DNA of 6,959 nucleotides from positions 1-6,959 of the forward strand of contig CASTFX010000063.1 in the NCBI GenBank assembly GCA_949448405.1. Reading direction: 5' to 3'. A program made the position numbers and the translations under genes. Under the pieces are notes generated by a model. It ran no database searches. It worked only from the letters and a program-made list of their open reading frames with translations, and was not told the origin of the DNA. Below are positions 6,531 to 6,959 of this stretch, piece after piece (the stretch's first letter is position 1; every line of letters begins with the position of its first letter). Source of the stretch: an uncultured Clostridia bacterium (GTDB lineage Bacteria; Bacillota; Clostridia; TANB77; CAG-508).

Positions 6531-6959
6531 ATGTATACAGCCGAAGAATTTGATGAAAAAAAGACTAAAGTAATGTCATATATTTTGTATAAAAAAAGAA
6601 CAGAATATGAAGTAAGAAAAAAATTCTGTCATACTATTGAAGAAAATATGTTAGATGATATAATAGAATATGTAAAAGAAGCAGGATATATAAACGATAA
6701 TGAATATGTTAAAAAGCTTTTTGCAGAATATATGAATTTAAAATCTATGTCAATCAGAGAAATAAAAAATAAAGTATATGCAAAAGGTGTATATTCAGAT
6801 TATATAGACGATTACATAAATGAAAATAGAGAACAATTAGAAGAATATGAGTTGAATTCAGCAAAAAAATTAATAGATAAAAAGCAAAAAACTACAGAAC
6901 CTCAGAAGTTAAAAGCATATCTTCTTAATAAAGGATTTGACCCAGACATACTAAACTAG
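6531..6959 (+). CDS. recX: Regulatory protein RecX
   Basis: Inhibitor of RecA filaments, built from three-helix repeats. The 142-residue product shows the usual pattern: LYKKRTEYEVRKKF, the EYVKEAGYINDNEYVKKLFAEY repeat, a KVYAKGVYSDYIDDYI repeat, and a C-terminal LKAYLLNKGFDPDIL element. It begins 5 bp after the recA stop, with GAGGA (6517-6521) inside the recA coding end as its ribosome binding site, so translation is probably coupled to recA. It ends in TAG at the last three bases of the window. The end comes just after the KGF motif, slightly earlier than in many RecX proteins, whose last helix usually runs a few residues further; whether coding continues in another frame cannot be seen. 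No in-frame CGG occurs. Confidence 0.88.
   Translation: MYTAEEFDEKKTKVMSYILYKKRTEYEVRKKFCHTIEENMLDDIIEYVKEAGYINDNEYVKKLFAEYMNLKSMSIREIKNKVYAKGVYSDYIDDYINENREQLEEYELNSAKKLIDKKQKTTEPQKLKAYLLNKGFDPDILN

Noticed and set aside
1..6959. tRNA, rRNA, CRISPR array or insertion sequence
   Set aside because: The window is almost fully covered by protein genes; the longest gap is 84 bp, and I saw no cloverleaf, spaced repeat array, transposase or terminal inverted repeats.

Overview
The window is AT-rich DNA, roughly 30% GC by eye, with AGA as the dominant arginine codon and strong AGGAGG-type ribosome binding sites. Every gene lies on the + strand. The gene set (LepA/EF4, a uridine-kinase-like protein fused to a ThrRS-type N-terminal module, an RNHCP zinc-binding protein, RecA with a LexA-like operator, and RecX) points to a low-GC Firmicute, most likely a clostridial lineage. 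The species cannot be named from the sequence.

Layout: 2-1674 is lepA with its 5' end outside the window. After a 73-bp gap holding a GC-rich hairpin repeat comes the fused nucleoside kinase (1748-3389), then a small RNHCP protein (3413-3733) and a family-5 solute-binding protein (3753-5367). These three are closely spaced and look co-transcribed. A near-consensus sigma-A promoter with a LexA-type operator then drives recA (5452-6525). recX (6531-6959) follows 5 bp later and ends exactly at the window edge.

The most striking feature is a recurrent reading-frame break. Three otherwise well-preserved genes contain four +1 frameshifts in total: two in lepA, one in the kinase and one in the solute-binding protein. 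All four have the same form: one extra C directly before a GGA glycine codon, so the zero-frame codon is CGG followed by A (positions 584, 642, 2504, 3798). Skipping that C restores a full-length, family-typical protein each time. In lepA it restores two glycines that match conserved LepA glycines. By eye, CGG is never used as an ordinary in-frame codon in the window; it occurs in frame only at these four places. This does not look like random error or gene decay. It suggests programmed +1 frameshifting at an unassigned or very poorly decoded CGG codon, with the ribosome reading the overlapping GGA as Gly (or reading CGGA as a four-base codon).

The genes belong to translation (lepA), nucleotide metabolism (kinase), uptake or peptide binding (solute-binding protein) and the SOS/recombination response (recA-recX). 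The CGGA signal cuts across these functions, so it looks like a property of the organism's decoding system rather than control of one gene.
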